A program made the position numbers and the translations under genes. 64,000 bases of DNA from contig NW_020825329.1 of the NCBI RefSeq assembly GCF_003286085.1, positions 1,240,001-1,304,000 of the forward strand, given 5' to 3'. Shown here in pieces: positions 22,270 through 34,700 of the stretch. The stretch comes from Drosophila persimilis. Taxonomy: Eukaryota; Arthropoda; Insecta; Diptera; Drosophilidae. The notes beneath the pieces were generated by a model. The model was not told where the DNA came from and did not search any database. It saw only the letters and a list, made by a program, of their open reading frames with translations. The first letter of the stretch is position 1, and the number at the start of each line of letters is the position of its first letter.

Positions 22270-23648
22270 TTTATATTTCATATGTTTTAAAATGACAACG
22301 GATGACGGAATGCATGTACAAATGACATACGATAATTAAACAACCGTAATATAGCGATCGAATGCTTACTGTTGTCTTCCATAATCGTTTGAGATAGTAT
22401 GTTAAAATGGTCAAACTTTGTCTTTTTTTTGCATAGATATTGTATAAAGCGTATCTGGCTCATTTGAGGTTTATAAAGAGTCACAAAGCTTTAGCGTAAG
22501 CGAAGGCGCAGTCTGAGGCAGACGAAAGACTTAGGACAGGGACAGGGATCCATAGCAGTCGCATCCTGAAGTACAAGGCCAGATTTTCGAATCCGCAGGC
22601 ACAAACACAAAGCCTCTTTGGTCGAAAAGGAGCAGGCAAGGCAAGAAGAGGGAGACAACGAAAGCCTCATTGTCTACGTTAGCAAGCATTTCAATTTTGC
22701 ATATAAACCTCCGACACCCTACATTGGTTCGGAGCGGCATGTGCAATTATCAACATCTGAGGAGGAGTGGGTGAGTAGAGGGCGCGCGCATTGGCAGGCT
22801 CAGATTGGTGTGTGGAGTGCATTGGAGTGGTGCGGCGACTGTTTGTTGTGTCTCTGCGTGGCCTGTTCTCACTGTTCTGTTCTCTGTGGTTAGGTGCCAT
22901 GCCTGCGGTTCGGCCCCGCACGACGCCGCACATCTGATATGGGATCTCACACTGTGGAGTGGATATGTATGTTTGCCTTTTTGGATTGTGGGCATCCGCG
23001 CACCAGAGGAGTCTGAGTCGGAGTTGGAGCCTGAATCTGAGGTTGAGGTTGAGGTTGAAACTGGCGTGGAGCAAAGTGTGCACGTCACTAATTGCAAATT
23101 CGATGGATACACATAATCGTTTTTGCATTCTTAAGTAATTTGTAATAATTTCCTTAAGGGTCAGCGTCAGCGTATAAATCTCAGAGCGCATATAAATCGC
23201 AATGGAGCGAGCGAGGGCGAATGCGAAGGCGATGGCAGAGAAGAAGATGAAGGGTACGCAGTGAAGAATTTACGTAAACGCGACGACGATACCGAACGTG
23301 AGGATGGACGAAGCAAAAGACGAAGACGATAATAATCGAAGAGTGAAGCAAAAGAAATTGAACTAAAATCAGCGCTTAATGATGAGTTACGAACGAACGA
23401 AAGAACCTCTACTACTACAATGCAATATCGTTATGTACGAGTATACTCGGAATACTCGTAGTTGTGCGTTGTAGTTGTAGTTTTGTTCATATATAGTACA
23501 TATATTCTATATAATTTCATATATTGCCTATACAAAATATAAATCTATTGCATTTCTCTTATGGCACCCACATACTATACTGCTCTCATACTCGTAATAA
23601 AACTGGGACTTTCAGAACTGATATTCGATAAAATTGATTATTACATAC

Positions 23649-25235
23649 CTTCGCTACCACGGATCCGTTCAGTCACTTTGTATACCTCATTTAATCCGGG
23701 CATCTCCTGGTTTTCACTACGACGCTGTAGACAAATGAATTGCTCGACTTGCAAGTGTCTTATGCCCTTCACATGCTGAACCATTTCATACAGATTTTTG
23801 GCGGCAAAGCTGCACAGCTGGCAAATGAGAACCTTTTCGATCGTTGCAATCGATTGTTGATCATCGTCCGGACAAGGACATTGAGCATCGTCTGCTGCCG
23901 TGCAAGGCGACTCCTTGTGCATACGACTCTGCTGCGTAATGTATAACAAATGCTGGAAAATCATACGCATCGTGTCATGTCGCATTTGCTGAGTGTGCAT
24001 GGAAAGCTTCTGTATGGAATTGGTGTGAAAGTCGCAACAGTTGCAAGTTAGTTGCACCACATTGGCAGTGAGCTGAGGCTGATACTGGAGTTTATACTCA
24101 TTACGGGCTCCGCCCTCCCTGATGTGATTTATAAAGTTTAGTTTCTGCAAATGCTTGTCCGTCTTACTGTGCAGTTGGAAGTTGGCCTTTAGGTTCGTCT
24201 TGTAGTTGCAGAGCCGGCATATGTAGTTGTTGTTGTGTATGACCATTATATCGGCGGATGCGCTTGAGGATTGTCGGGATCGATCTACCAACAGATGCTG
24301 GTTAAGATCGTCCAAATTGTTTGTGCTGAAGGAGTCGCAGATTAGGCAACTGTAGAGCGCCGTGGGCCACATATCAGGCTTCGCCAGTGGATGAGCATCG
24401 CTCCCCGATTCGCCGGATGCTTCATTTGAATGGCCAATTCCCATTGGCATCCCCAAACCCATTCCCATTCCATGGCCAAGTTTCATGGGCTTTGGGGAAA
24501 ATGAAAACTGATCCGTTGCACTTACTGGCGAGGATGATGTGGGCGACATTTTGGTATTAGATGACTGCTGCTGCTGCTGCTGCTGCTGTTGGTGCAGAAG
24601 TTGAATCATGAGCGCCTGGTTGTAGGCCAGATCAGCCAATGCCACCTCCGGCATGAAGCTACTAGCACTGGAGCCTGAAGTACTGCCACTAGCGCCTTGC
24701 TGTTGCTGTTGTAAGAAATTTAGCGCCTGAATGTGCTTTATATTGTTTTGTAGCACAGCCATGTTATGCGTATGCTTCTCACTGGTCATGTGAATTCGCA
24801 GATTGCGAGCAACGGAAGTCTCGTAGCTGCAGATGTCGCACCGAAACGAGGGCTTCGGTTTGATGCTGGCTACTACTACCCCCGTGCCACCAGACGTTGG
24901 CGGTACACCCATAGCGGCATTGCTCCCAACGCTGCTAGAGACGACAGCGGTGCTCCCGCTCCCGCTCGAGCCCAGTTGGGCCACAGTTGGTTGGCCGGCA
25001 CCTTGTGGCGATGGGCTGGACAGCAACAATTTCCCACTTGCAGCTGCTGCCGCCGCAGCGGCAACCATATTTTGTGAGCTATTTAGCTCCTGCATGTTGT
25101 TCAAGTGTTTGTCAGACTGCATATGTATGGAAAGGTTACCTTTTGTGGTCGTGGAGTAGTTGCATATCTCGCATCTGTATGGCTTATAGCCGCATGAGTA
25201 CGACTCGCCACGGGCCAGCCGCGGATGCTGTTGTC
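23649..25235 (-). CDS. zfh2: zfh2 coding exon 3, six-finger block (residues 608-1136)
   Basis: Acceptor TCTGCCATAG|GACAACAG and donor GCGAAG|GTATGTAA. Fingers start at about residues 629 ([12 protein letters not shown]), 740 ([11 protein letters not shown]), 904 ([10 protein letters not shown]), 947 ([11 protein letters not shown]), 1005 ([11 protein letters not shown]) and 1079 ([11 protein letters not shown]). The C-x2-C-x12-H-x5-H spacing with aromatic residues after the cysteines resembles the ZFHX fingers. The third lacks a recognisable final histidine (HLLVDRSRQ) and may not bind zinc normally. Linkers include an eight-Ala run (from about residue 666), a nine-Gln run (from about 823) and a Gly/Met-rich stretch ([16 protein letters not shown]). 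Confidence 0.95.
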
Positions 25236-25375
25236 CTATGGCAGAAAAGAAAGTAGAACAGAACAGACACAAAAATTATAGGTAAATGTCTACTATAAAA
25301 CTGTTTATAGGTTAGGGAGGTTGCTTTGCTTTGTGCATACATATGTATATCTGTCTGTTAACAAAGTACTCGTAC
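25236..25375 (-). other. zfh2 intron 2
   Basis: A 140-bp intron with consensus ends. It contains only AT-rich and CATA-type sequence. Confidence 0.9.
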
Positions 25376-25557
25376 CTGCTAGGCAATAGCCACAGGCGCT
25401 TTCCCCATCAGGATGCTTTTCACGCATATGGATCTCCAGCGTCTCCTGATATTTGTAGTGCCAATTGCATTGGGGACATTTAAGAGTCTTGCATGAGTTG
25501 CGGGTTGACATCTGGACGCCGCTATTGAGTCGAGCCGAGTTCAGCAGCATTTCGCAG
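25376..25557 (-). CDS. zfh2: zfh2 coding exon 2 (residues 547-607)
   Basis: Acceptor CTACAG|CTGCGAA and donor CTAGCAG|GTACGAGT give a 182-nt exon. Its first base completes the Arg codon left by exon 1, and its last base starts a Gly codon finished by exon 3. It encodes the rest of the second CSEH...DCARCE motif and a classical C2H2 finger (C574, C577, H590, H595: [19 protein letters not shown]), followed by CGYC. The open frame runs on past the donor into intron sequence that looks non-coding (TSTLLTDRY), so the donor rather than the stop sets the end. Confidence 0.94.
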
Positions 25558-27946
25558 CTGTAGTTAATGGAAGAAACGAAATACAATAATAATAAGAGCG
25601 GGGTCCAACAACGGCATATGTAGAATGTACATGCATACATACATATATGTACATATGCATATACATACATACATAGTTGTATTTATGCACGAGCTTGTGT
25701 CTACTGATATAAATGTTAACAAAGAGGATCACTTTAAAACCATAATTTGCATCCTCCCCTTAGTATTTGGATAAACTATTTTTATTATCATAATTATTTA
25801 ATTTGGATTCGAGCCGCCGCGATGACTGCACATCGTGAATGTGGTGCGGAACATCGTATCCGTATCCACATTCAATAGCGTGGTGGTGCTCCCGGCACCC
25901 CACACCCCACACCGCACAAAGTGTTGACGAAATTTTAATGATACCGAGCCGGGAGCTGAGCTGAGCCGCGACCCAGTCGCCACCACTAAATTGTGACAAT
26001 TGAAGACCCGGACAGGGACAGAGCCATTTATTAAGTGAAATCAGCGCAATTGGTTTAATTCGTTGTTGGTTAAGCCACCGCCGCCATATCATACATACAT
26101 ACGAGCATCTCATTCCACCCTTGTGGAATGACTCTCATCAGACCAAAGCCTACAGATCATCAAATCTGAACAAAGATTTCTCAACAATCAGTTAATTTAA
26201 ATAGTATACTGGCTCTTCATGCAGTGGATTCCATGCATACGAGCATGCGAATGGGTGCGGAGGGAGTTGAGATGTACATATATATTTACATATGTACATA
26301 TATACATACATAAGTACAATGGGGAGCATGCTCAAATCTGGCCACCTACAAATTAACGATTGCTGTAGTACAGCAAGCTGTAAACAATAATATAGGTGAA
26401 TATGTACATACATATCCCTTCCCTATATCATGAAATGTTTTTAGATGTCATAAAAATAACAAAATAACAAAAGCATTATGTACATATGAGTGTATGCAAC
26501 CAATCGAGGGAATCCTCAAAACGGAGTATATGTAAATACAAGATACAGTTAAATGGGATGGGATCCGGGAGGTGAAATGGAACACCCCCATTCGAGTGTG
26601 ATGTAATCAGTGGTGGGAATCAACCAACCAGAGATGGCCAGATCCAAATCCCAAGGTTCATTTGCGTTTAAATGAACAACCCGCAACGGACCTCAGGGCA
26701 TACAACATCCTGCCTCCCTGCCGTAACGTAACTGCTGCTTCTGGGCCTAATGAGTTATTGTGTGGCAATGCCAGCAACTTTCCCCCAGTCAAAGTTCAAA
26801 CAGTGTCAATAATTACGCATATTACAGCAGCAAGGAAAACACGTACTGCTAACCCCTTCTGACCAAAAGATCTTGCAGACATGCAACCCTTACACTAATG
26901 TTTAAATGAATCGCTCGCGGCGTGCTCTAATTGTCCTGCTGGCTGCCTGTTTGACCTCTTCTCCCTGGTAACCCCACACACATGTTGCTCCAATTTATGA
27001 TTTTTATACCCGATACTCAAAATGATATTGGGGTATATTAGATTTGTGGTAAAAGTGGATGTGTGTAACGTCCAGAAGAAATCGTTTGCGACCACATAAA
27101 GTAGATATATTTTTGATCAGCCTCAATAGCAGAGTCGATTGAGCCCTGTCTGTCTGTCCGTCTGTCCGTCCCTATCAGCCCTTAGTGCTCAAAGACTATA
27201 AGAGCTAGAGCAACGACATTTTATATCCGGACTTCTGTGATATGTCATTGCCCCCACTTCCGACCCCACAAAGGGCGAAAATCTGTGGCATCCACATTTT
27301 TAAAGATACGATAAAACCAAAAACGCAGAATCGTAGAGGATGACCATATCTTCTAGAGCGTAAAATCTCAACCAGATCGTATAATTATTATAGCCAGAAT
27401 CAAGAAAACAATTTCATTCTTTCTCGCTCTGTCTCTCTCTAACACACAGGTTTCATGGTCGGTTTTGCCAATTGCAAAATATGAGTTCAAGGATCTCAGA
27501 ACCCATAAGAGCCAGAGCAACCAAATTAGGTATACACACTCCTGTGATATCGGACCTTGACCGTTTGGTCTCAAAATTTCGCCCTTCCGCCCCCACAAAG
27601 AACAAAAATCTGTTGCATCCACAATATTGCAGATTCGAGAGAACTAAAAACGCACAATCATAGATAATGACCATATCTATCAGATTGTTGAATCTGGATC
27701 AGATTGGATCATTTTTATAGCCAAAAGGAACAAATCAATTTGCAGTGGCTATGCAGCTCCCGACGTCACGCTCAGACTGATTTTCTGTCTCTCTCGCACA
27801 TATTCTTTGTCGTTCAATGTTAGCACCGTCTGGCCGAGGAGTATCGGGTATAAATGTAGAGTTGCGGCCGTAGCAGCAACTAACCACGTTCCCTCTCGTT
27901 TTGATTCAGTTTGGGGCTATTGCTATGAGATTTCTGCTTGACTTAC
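25558..27946 (-). other. zfh2 intron 1 of the coding region
   Basis: A 2389-bp intron holding CATA microsatellites (25620-25680, 26270-26320), unique sequence and a DINE-1-like copy ending 45 bp before exon 1. No coding frame is supported. Confidence 0.85.
27005..27901 (+). mobile_element. DINE-1-like repeat beside the exon 1 donor
   Basis: Reads TATACCCGATACTCAAAATG, GTCCAGAAGAAATCG, a short (GTCY)n tract, the body, and a CCCTCTCGTTTT end. It is shorter than the 1.1-kb copies because of internal deletions near 27248 and 27585. Its right end is 45 bp from the zfh2 exon 1 splice donor. Confidence 0.87.
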
Positions 27947-29586
27947 CGGGCACAGTCTATTCCTTGGGGTCGGCCATTGATGTGTTCGGAGCACGCGCCG
28001 ATTGTAAAGCTGGAAGCCGTACCAGACGCATTTCCTACGCTGGTCACCGATGAGGAGCTGGGGGATATTGCCAGACCCCCACTACTGCTGTTAGGAGAGC
28101 GATGTGGCTGAGGCTGCGACAAAGGCATGGCCTGAGATTGAGATTGAGCCAGACCAAGGTGCTGGTGCAATGGAGGCGGTGATTTAGACCGTTGTTGGAT
28201 ATCAATGAGCTCACAAGTTTTGCAATCGACCCCTTTGAAGTCGGGATGCTCGGAACATAAGCTGGGGAACAACGAACTCTGTTGCTGCTGCTGCTGCTGC
28301 AGCTGCTGTTGAAGAAACTCCGTGAGAAGCTTGACCCTATTGGCATTTGGTTCGTTGGCGGCCAGCGCTGCCAAGGAGGCATGGAAGGAACTGACTTGGG
28401 GAGGGAATATGCTAACAGCCGCAGCCACCTGTTGCAGTTGCAAGAAATCGGCGCCTGCTACATCCGACTCGTTTGGTTGAGGTGAGGTGCAAACAGAGGC
28501 AGACGCTGCTGCTGGACTCTTAGCATCATCCAGGGATCCAGACGATTGCGGCTCTATTCCTTGTCTACATTTGGTTGACTTATTGTTACTTATATTATCA
28601 GTACTAGGTAATGGGACCTCTCCCTCTGCCTCAACCATGGTTGCTGATGCGAATGCGGATGCAGGTGAACTCGATGAGGATACTTTCGATAGATTATTAG
28701 TCTTAGCAGTTGCTGAGTTTAAGGAACCAAATTTCACAACTACTGATTTCGCTGCTACTTTAGTCGATGATAATGCGAGATTGGCACTAGGTGCTGCCAT
28801 TCTATTTCTATTAGCATAGTCCTGATCCCGATCTTGATCCTGACACCGATTCTGATCATGCTCTGAGTCTTGTTCTTTTTCTTGCGCTAATCCTTTCTCC
28901 TGACCCCGATCTTCTTCGTCCTCATAATTATCATGTTCGAGCTCTGGCTCAGAAGACAGTGGAGTACAAATTTCATCAGGAGCCAGTATAAGCTTCTCGA
29001 CAGCACAAGTGGCATTTATGTCCAGGGGCTGCAGGAAGGATATCTGCGGTTTCTCATCCATATTACGCTGAATAATGGCACTGGAGTATTCGCGATTCAG
29101 TAGCTGCTGCTCGAGCTCTTCCAGGTTGAGTCTGTGCTCTGTGTTCGCATGCAGGCTAAATGACTTCACGTTGCCAAAGGATAGTTTGCATATAAAGCAC
29201 ATTAAAATTGGTTTTTGAATCTTAAGTGCTCTATTCGGATCCTGGCAAGTTGTATTTGCATCTTGCGCGGACACAACGCGGAAGGAATGGATCTTTGGAC
29301 TCGATTTATAACCAAATCCTCCTGCAGAACCAGAACCAGCACCAGCGTCAGCATCAGCTTGATCCTGGTCTTCTTCCTGTTCCTGTTGTTGTTGTTCTTC
29401 CTGCTTTTCCGGTCTTCGGTCTTTAGTCTTCGGTGGTCGTTTCACTAGTGTCGATGTTGAGGCATCTGAACTTTGGACAGAGACAGATCCACATCCATTG
29501 GCATTATCAGCATCGATAATATATGCGCTGCCATCGATATTGTAAACTATTTTGCCTTTGAAAGTTTCCACATCAGAACTGGACAT
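27947..29586 (-). CDS. zfh2: zfh2 coding exon 1 (residues 1-546)
   Basis: Begins at ATG 29586 ([11 protein letters not shown]) and ends at donor CCCG|GTAAGT, leaving two bases of an Arg codon. The frame stays open upstream to an acceptor at 29617/29618 (T-run then CAG), so an upstream exon exists. If that is the 43-nt exon at 36176-36218, an in-frame TAA precedes this ATG and supports the start; another upstream exon could extend the N terminus. A C2H2 finger lies at residues 130-151 (CFIC...H...H). The rest is low-complexity: Gln/Glu near 62-75, a charged E/Q/D stretch, Ser/Ala linkers and a polyQ run around 425-435. Two CSEH...GxDCxxCE motifs sit near residues 444 and 532; the second crosses into the next exon. 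Confidence 0.93.
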
Positions 29587-31006
29587 TGGAGAGCCGTCGT
29601 CATTAGCATTATTGAAACTGCAAAAAAAAAAAAAAAGTGCATTCTAAGTTATTTGTAATAGGAACAGGACAATCAAAAATAATTATAGTATGTTTAAAAT
29701 ATGGTTTTCTGTGCAAAATCAGTAAAACTTCTGAACATCATGAACATCTGACTGAACTTCATTCCGTCCACACAGCAGTCCTTTCATCATTCAATCCTCC
29801 TCTTTAATTAAATTTTTATCAATATAATGACCGGAACTTTCCTTTCGAAGCTCTCACATTACCAAAGAAGAGACAGGCCCACACAAAGCCCTAGACACGT
29901 CTCAGACTGACTCAGGCATGGGGCAGGACAGGTCGAACGTCAACTCATGTTGGTGTTGGTGGCAACATCCAGTGAGGACCGAGTTCAAAATTAACCTGTT
30001 CAAATTACAATTGATCACATCTACTATCAACTACTACTATCAGAGCTACAGATATAACAATTTTTGTTGCTGCTTAAAGAAAAAATAGATTCAATAGAGG
30101 CACATAAACGTTTGATATTATATGTACATACTCGTACATGTATAGTGTATTCTGTAAATACTCGTACTCTTACATTAGTATCGTGGCACAACAAGCCATC
30201 ATATTATCTATGTAAATCCGTACGTAATTTACACTTTCTTACTTGACTTACTTGATCACTGGTTTGGTGTGGTCACAAATAGAAGGAAGGGTTCACTGCC
30301 TTATGGTTGTACACAAAACAAAGGAAGTCAAGGTTTTCCTTCTTCCCCATTCCCCTTCCCCGCTCCCCATTAACATCAACCATCCAACAACCATCCCTAT
30401 CCCTTCCCTTCCCTTCCAATCCCATCCTATCCCCACACATCCCATCCCTCTCCCCGCTGTCTGCTTGCGCGTGCCTTGTTGTTGTACGTCTTTATTTCTT
30501 TGGAGTCGTCGTTATCTGTTCTTCATATTCCTCAACTGGTTTGACTCAGTCGTCTTTGTAGTCTTTTGCTTATGCTTATGTAGCCAGTACCCAGTACACC
30601 CACACACAAATTCCGTGATATATCAGCCACCACCATCGAGTGGCATGCGGTGCGGTGCGATGTGGTTTGGCTTTAGCTTTAGTTCAGTCCTCGACTTTGG
30701 ATTTAGTTGAGGGGGCAGCAAGCAAGTCGGGGGTGGAGGAGGGGGATTTGGCGGGCCAGGGGCAGCCGACTTGGTATGCAAACAACTCTTGAGGCCCAGC
30801 ACTCAAAAACCAGGACCAGGTTCATGTTCAGGTCGATCTGCGCTGCGAGTCTTCCCATTACACCTTTAGTCTTCTTAATAATTTTTTGTTCTTTTTTGTC
30901 GGCAATGCGTTGCCAGCGCCTGAAACTTACTTATTTTTACCATTCCATTGTCGTCTCATATTAAAGGCAGGAGCAGTAGTCCGAGTTTTTGTCCAACTCC
31001 CTTTGT

Positions 31007-31300
31007 TTATACCCTTGAAAAAGTTGTTTCGATTTTTCCTAGTTTCTTGCAACGAGAAGGAAGCATTTCCGATTCCATAAAGTACATATGGATACTCGTA
31101 CATATTTATATTTATATGTATATTTCTGACTGTTCATATTCAAAATCAAACTCAAGTCCGTCTGTTCGATCGTCTGTCCCGCTATACATATGTACATACT
31201 ATAGGTATGAATGTAAACATGTTTTAAAATGTAGTTTAGTAGTGTATTGTGTTTCGATAAGGATCCAAGGACACAGAAGTCTTTTTTTACCTCGTCGACC
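31007..31300 (+). mobile_element. DINE-1-like fragment, decayed
   Basis: TTATACCCTTGAAAAAGTTG, then GAGAAGGAAGCATTTCCGAT, CATAAAGTACATATG and GTCCGTCTGTTCGATCGTC follow the order of the intact copies with many substitutions. The right boundary is unclear. Confidence 0.55.
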
Positions 31301-31676
31301 ATAGTGTAGAAAGCTTTCCTACAAAACCGAATCGGTGTGGAAATCTTGACATTTCTACGCAGTCTAATGTTGAACTACAAATTTATGCATATACCAAACT
31401 CTGGTACGCTTATTAAAGTGATCCAAGAGCAGACATCATTTTTGTTTTTCTGCTTCCATTGATGCACTCTGTGACTATTTGCTCGTCAATGCATGAAATT
31501 ATTACAAATTACATTCTTAACGAGTGGTATATATATTTATTAGCATATGTACATCATTACATGTTTATACATACATACAAAGCAAATACCTAGTAGAGCC
31601 ATTGCCATTGCGTCTAACATAGTGCTCTGTGAGCCTAAAGTTGTAAGCAAAAGCTGTAGTATAGAAAAGCTGCCGT

Positions 31677-31745
31677 AGCTGCTGATCAAGAATATATATA
31701 TCATTGTACACGAGAATACAAACAGTACTTTATGGGTTCTGAGAT
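31677..31745 (-). mobile_element. DINE-1-like fragment
   Basis: GCTGCTGATCAAGAATATAT and, after a short unrelated insert, CTTTATGGGTTCTGAGA match the region next to the GTCY tract of intact copies in reverse orientation. Confidence 0.5.
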
Positions 31746-34700
31746 GCTTTTATGACTTATAAAAGCCTTTCCTTCAGTTGTCAAATGAACAAGGGCCTTG
31801 CATGACATGACCTTTAGCAGCAGAGAAATGTCAATATTTTTGCATTTTGGTAACCTCACCTCTACACTTTGTTACGTTAAAATTCCTGATTTTTCATCCC
31901 CCGGTCACCGGTAACTCTTTTCCTATCGCATCTGTTGATTCTCTGTGGGCGAGTGCGAGTGTGTAAGCGTGTGTCGTGTCCCCTTTTCTGTACATACATA
32001 CATACATATATATGTACATATGCAAATTACAGCCGCTTTGAATGCACTTGCATGCAGAAACGATTTATTGACCTTAGTAATGCGAATGCAACAATAGCTG
32101 ATACACATACGAATACACACATAATTACACAGAACCACACAGAAACACATGCGAAACAGCACGCATAATAATATTTAAGTTGTCATCAGAGCTAGAGTTG
32201 TCATTAAATAGCTATAAAGTAGTTGGGAGAAACGTATTTTGAGATAATTGTCTAGTCGAGAGTCGACAGTCGAGTTGAGTCAAGTAATTACCCGTTTTAC
32301 ATTGTTTGTGTTCTCTTTTACCCTCTGGTTGTTGTCATCGCCTGTTATTCTCTTTGTTGTTGGTGGGGGCTCTTTCACTGCCTCTGCTCTTCCTTCCCCC
32401 TCAGCTAGTCAATTCAAGTCCCTTTAATTTGTTCACCAGTTATGCTGTCCGCTGTCTGATTAGCATCAAACTGGTACAAATATAATCTCACAAACAGAAA
32501 TCATGTCAAAAGTAGTTTACTAAAGATATCGACGATTCCATCATAGTATCCATATTAATTTCACATACACATGGCACCCACATATAATATATATTAACGT
32601 TTTTCCTTTCATGTGGATGAACATATGCGCCAAATGAATGAAAAGTAATAAGACTCAAAACCGAATATACATACTTATGTAAGACTCAAAATAATAGTTT
32701 TAGTACCCTTACTCAAAGGGGTACGTCTTTTGGTGCTGTGCTCAGTGCCAGTACACAGTATTTGGTAGGGGCCAGTAAGGTAAAGACAACAAGTAATATA
32801 TACAAAGGTCTTGTGTATTGGTTCGGGGTTTTTTTTACTAAGAAATCGTCTTTTGTTCTCGGAGATTCAACATAAAAAGTTGCGAATATAAAACAAAAGT
32901 GTCACTTGCCGAGGGTCTGGAGGTACCAGACGAGGTCCAGGTTTAGCTTGCATTGTTTTTCCTTTTGTCGCTGGCTTGGCTTGGCTTGTGTTGATTCCTT
33001 TTTTTAGGAATATGTATTCATGTATGTATGTACATACATATGTATGTATATGCCCATTTGATTTTTTACCGTGGCTTCCACAAAAGCTCCACAATCATTC
33101 ATTTCGGTAAGATCAATGGATCGATACGATATACCTGGGGAGGCAGAGAATTGCGACAAAAAGGAAACCAGGAGGCGAAAGCCAAATGGTATGAGTTCTC
33201 GGGATCGGGACGGGACGGGATAGGATGGGACGAGACGGGATCTCGAAGCCTCCGTTGATGAACTCTTTTCAAAATTCTCGAAAGGAGTTGCACAAAAAGA
33301 ACAATAAATTTCATTTCTTTTAAGCCTTTTCAGCCTTCATTAAAATTTTCGCGGATTGTTTTCATCGCATGAATATGTTAATGAATGATTGTAAGCACAC
33401 ATGCGCACATACATGAATATATATGTATGTACATACTTGCATATGTACAAATATATGCATTGTCACCGCATGGGGCAAGGACAAGGGCAAGGGCAACCAA
33501 AATGTCTAAAAGTTCGCTACTGACTACAGAGTGTGACACATCACAATGAGCCTCTGAACCTGAGCCCATTGTTGGAGCTCTGGGTCTTCTGAAAAAAGCC
33601 GAGACACCCACCATCAGCAACAACAGAAAGTTCGAGGCATATAGGCATATACATACATAGATCTCATTTCATGAAAGTTTGAATTCAGAATTTCTTTCGA
33701 TAGTGTTACAAATGAGAAAATAAATTCAGATATGTATATGTATCTATGCGCGTATTCGGTTTTTTATTTAATTACTATTGTATCGCTTATGTATACAATT
33801 ATATCTATCACTACCACAGCGATTCTAAAAGGGGAATATATATTTTTCAATTACCGCAGTTTGGTTGCGTAGTTTGCTTCTGAACACCGTACCCCTGAGG
33901 ACGGAGATTGGTGAATTGCATATTTCGAAGAAAAGCACTGCTTTAAAAAGTGACAACGACATCGGAATGGGCTAGATCTAAAGCCACCACCATCGACATC
34001 AAGACAGCAATTCATCATTTTAGGCAGTTAAATTGTCCGTTAGGTTAAACCCAGAAAATGGGAACGAAAATAAATGAAACTAGACTAAGACAGGCTGAGG
34101 CGATGTCAGAATCTTTGGCGCTGATGCCGATTCAGAATCACCCTCTTTTTGCAATCAATAGCCAAAACACAGACAGAGAATGCGACACAGACAGAAAAAC
34201 ACCTTTCTAACATTCATCATGCTGCTGAATAAGAATCGAGTGGAGACAATGTCCAGAGGCTTCATTCAGTATGCATACCCTAGTCTCAGTCGTCAGTCTT
34301 AGTGTACATATCCTTGTATAGTGTATACGAGTGTACCAATGTAACAAACATGGCAACTTAAGCCCTGATACCTTCCCTGTGTAAGGGAATACAATGAGAG
34401 CTGTGCAGAGGAAGGCGCAGCACAATTTGAATCCATAAATTCATAAGCAAGAGCTGCACACAATGAACATGAGCACGAGGATGAGGACGAGGATCTGGAT
34501 GTGGCTGGGGATGTGGATATGGATGCGGAGGACCAGTAAAATAGAAGGCCAAGAAGGAGTAAAAAAGCAATAATAAAACGAATTAATGCACTGTAAATAT
34601 ATATGGACACAATATCAAAGAGGACAAAAACAAAGATGAAGAAGAAAAAGAAAAAATGTATTGTGTTTTATTGAAAGAATTGTTTTCTTTGCCTTCTTTT

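Larger units (their letters stand above)
18281..23648 (-). other. zfh2 intron 3
   Basis: A 5368-bp intron, the longest in the coding region. It holds a small TIR element (18416-18852), two inverted DINE-1-like copies (19522-20633 and 21173-22269) and a more GC-rich stretch at about 22500-23350 with purine-rich hexamer-like runs (GAGGTT, GAGTCG). No second gene is convincing here. Confidence 0.85.
9960..29586 (-). other. zfh2: zfh2 coding span: zinc-finger homeodomain transcription factor, 8 coding exons
   Basis: Eight - strand exons (29586-27947, 25557-25376, 25235-23649, 18280-16853, 16788-16115, 15959-15819, 15756-12847, 10607-9960) join at GT/AG sites with consistent phases. They give 9210 nt and 3069 residues, near the roughly 3000 residues I recall for D. 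melanogaster Zfh2. The protein has three homeodomains and about 17 zinc fingers interleaved with Gln-, Ala- and Ser-rich linkers, the architecture of the ZFHX/ATBF1 family. It should be a nuclear DNA-binding regulator. In D. melanogaster zfh2 acts in the CNS, wing hinge, leg joints and gut progenitors. No frameshift or premature stop was found. The introns are 2389, 140, 5368, 64, 155, 62 and 2239 bp; the three long ones hold DINE-1-like copies. Confidence 0.96.

Noticed and set aside
22691..23191. Overlapping 100-166 codon frames on both strands
   Set aside because: They follow the GAG/GTT periodicity and relatively high GC of this intron piece; the protein sequences are low-complexity with no domain.
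27472..27663. Short frames that recur at 21673 and 27472 (MQNMSSRISEPIR)
   Set aside because: They belong to DINE-1-like copies, which are non-coding; similarity reflects the repeat family.
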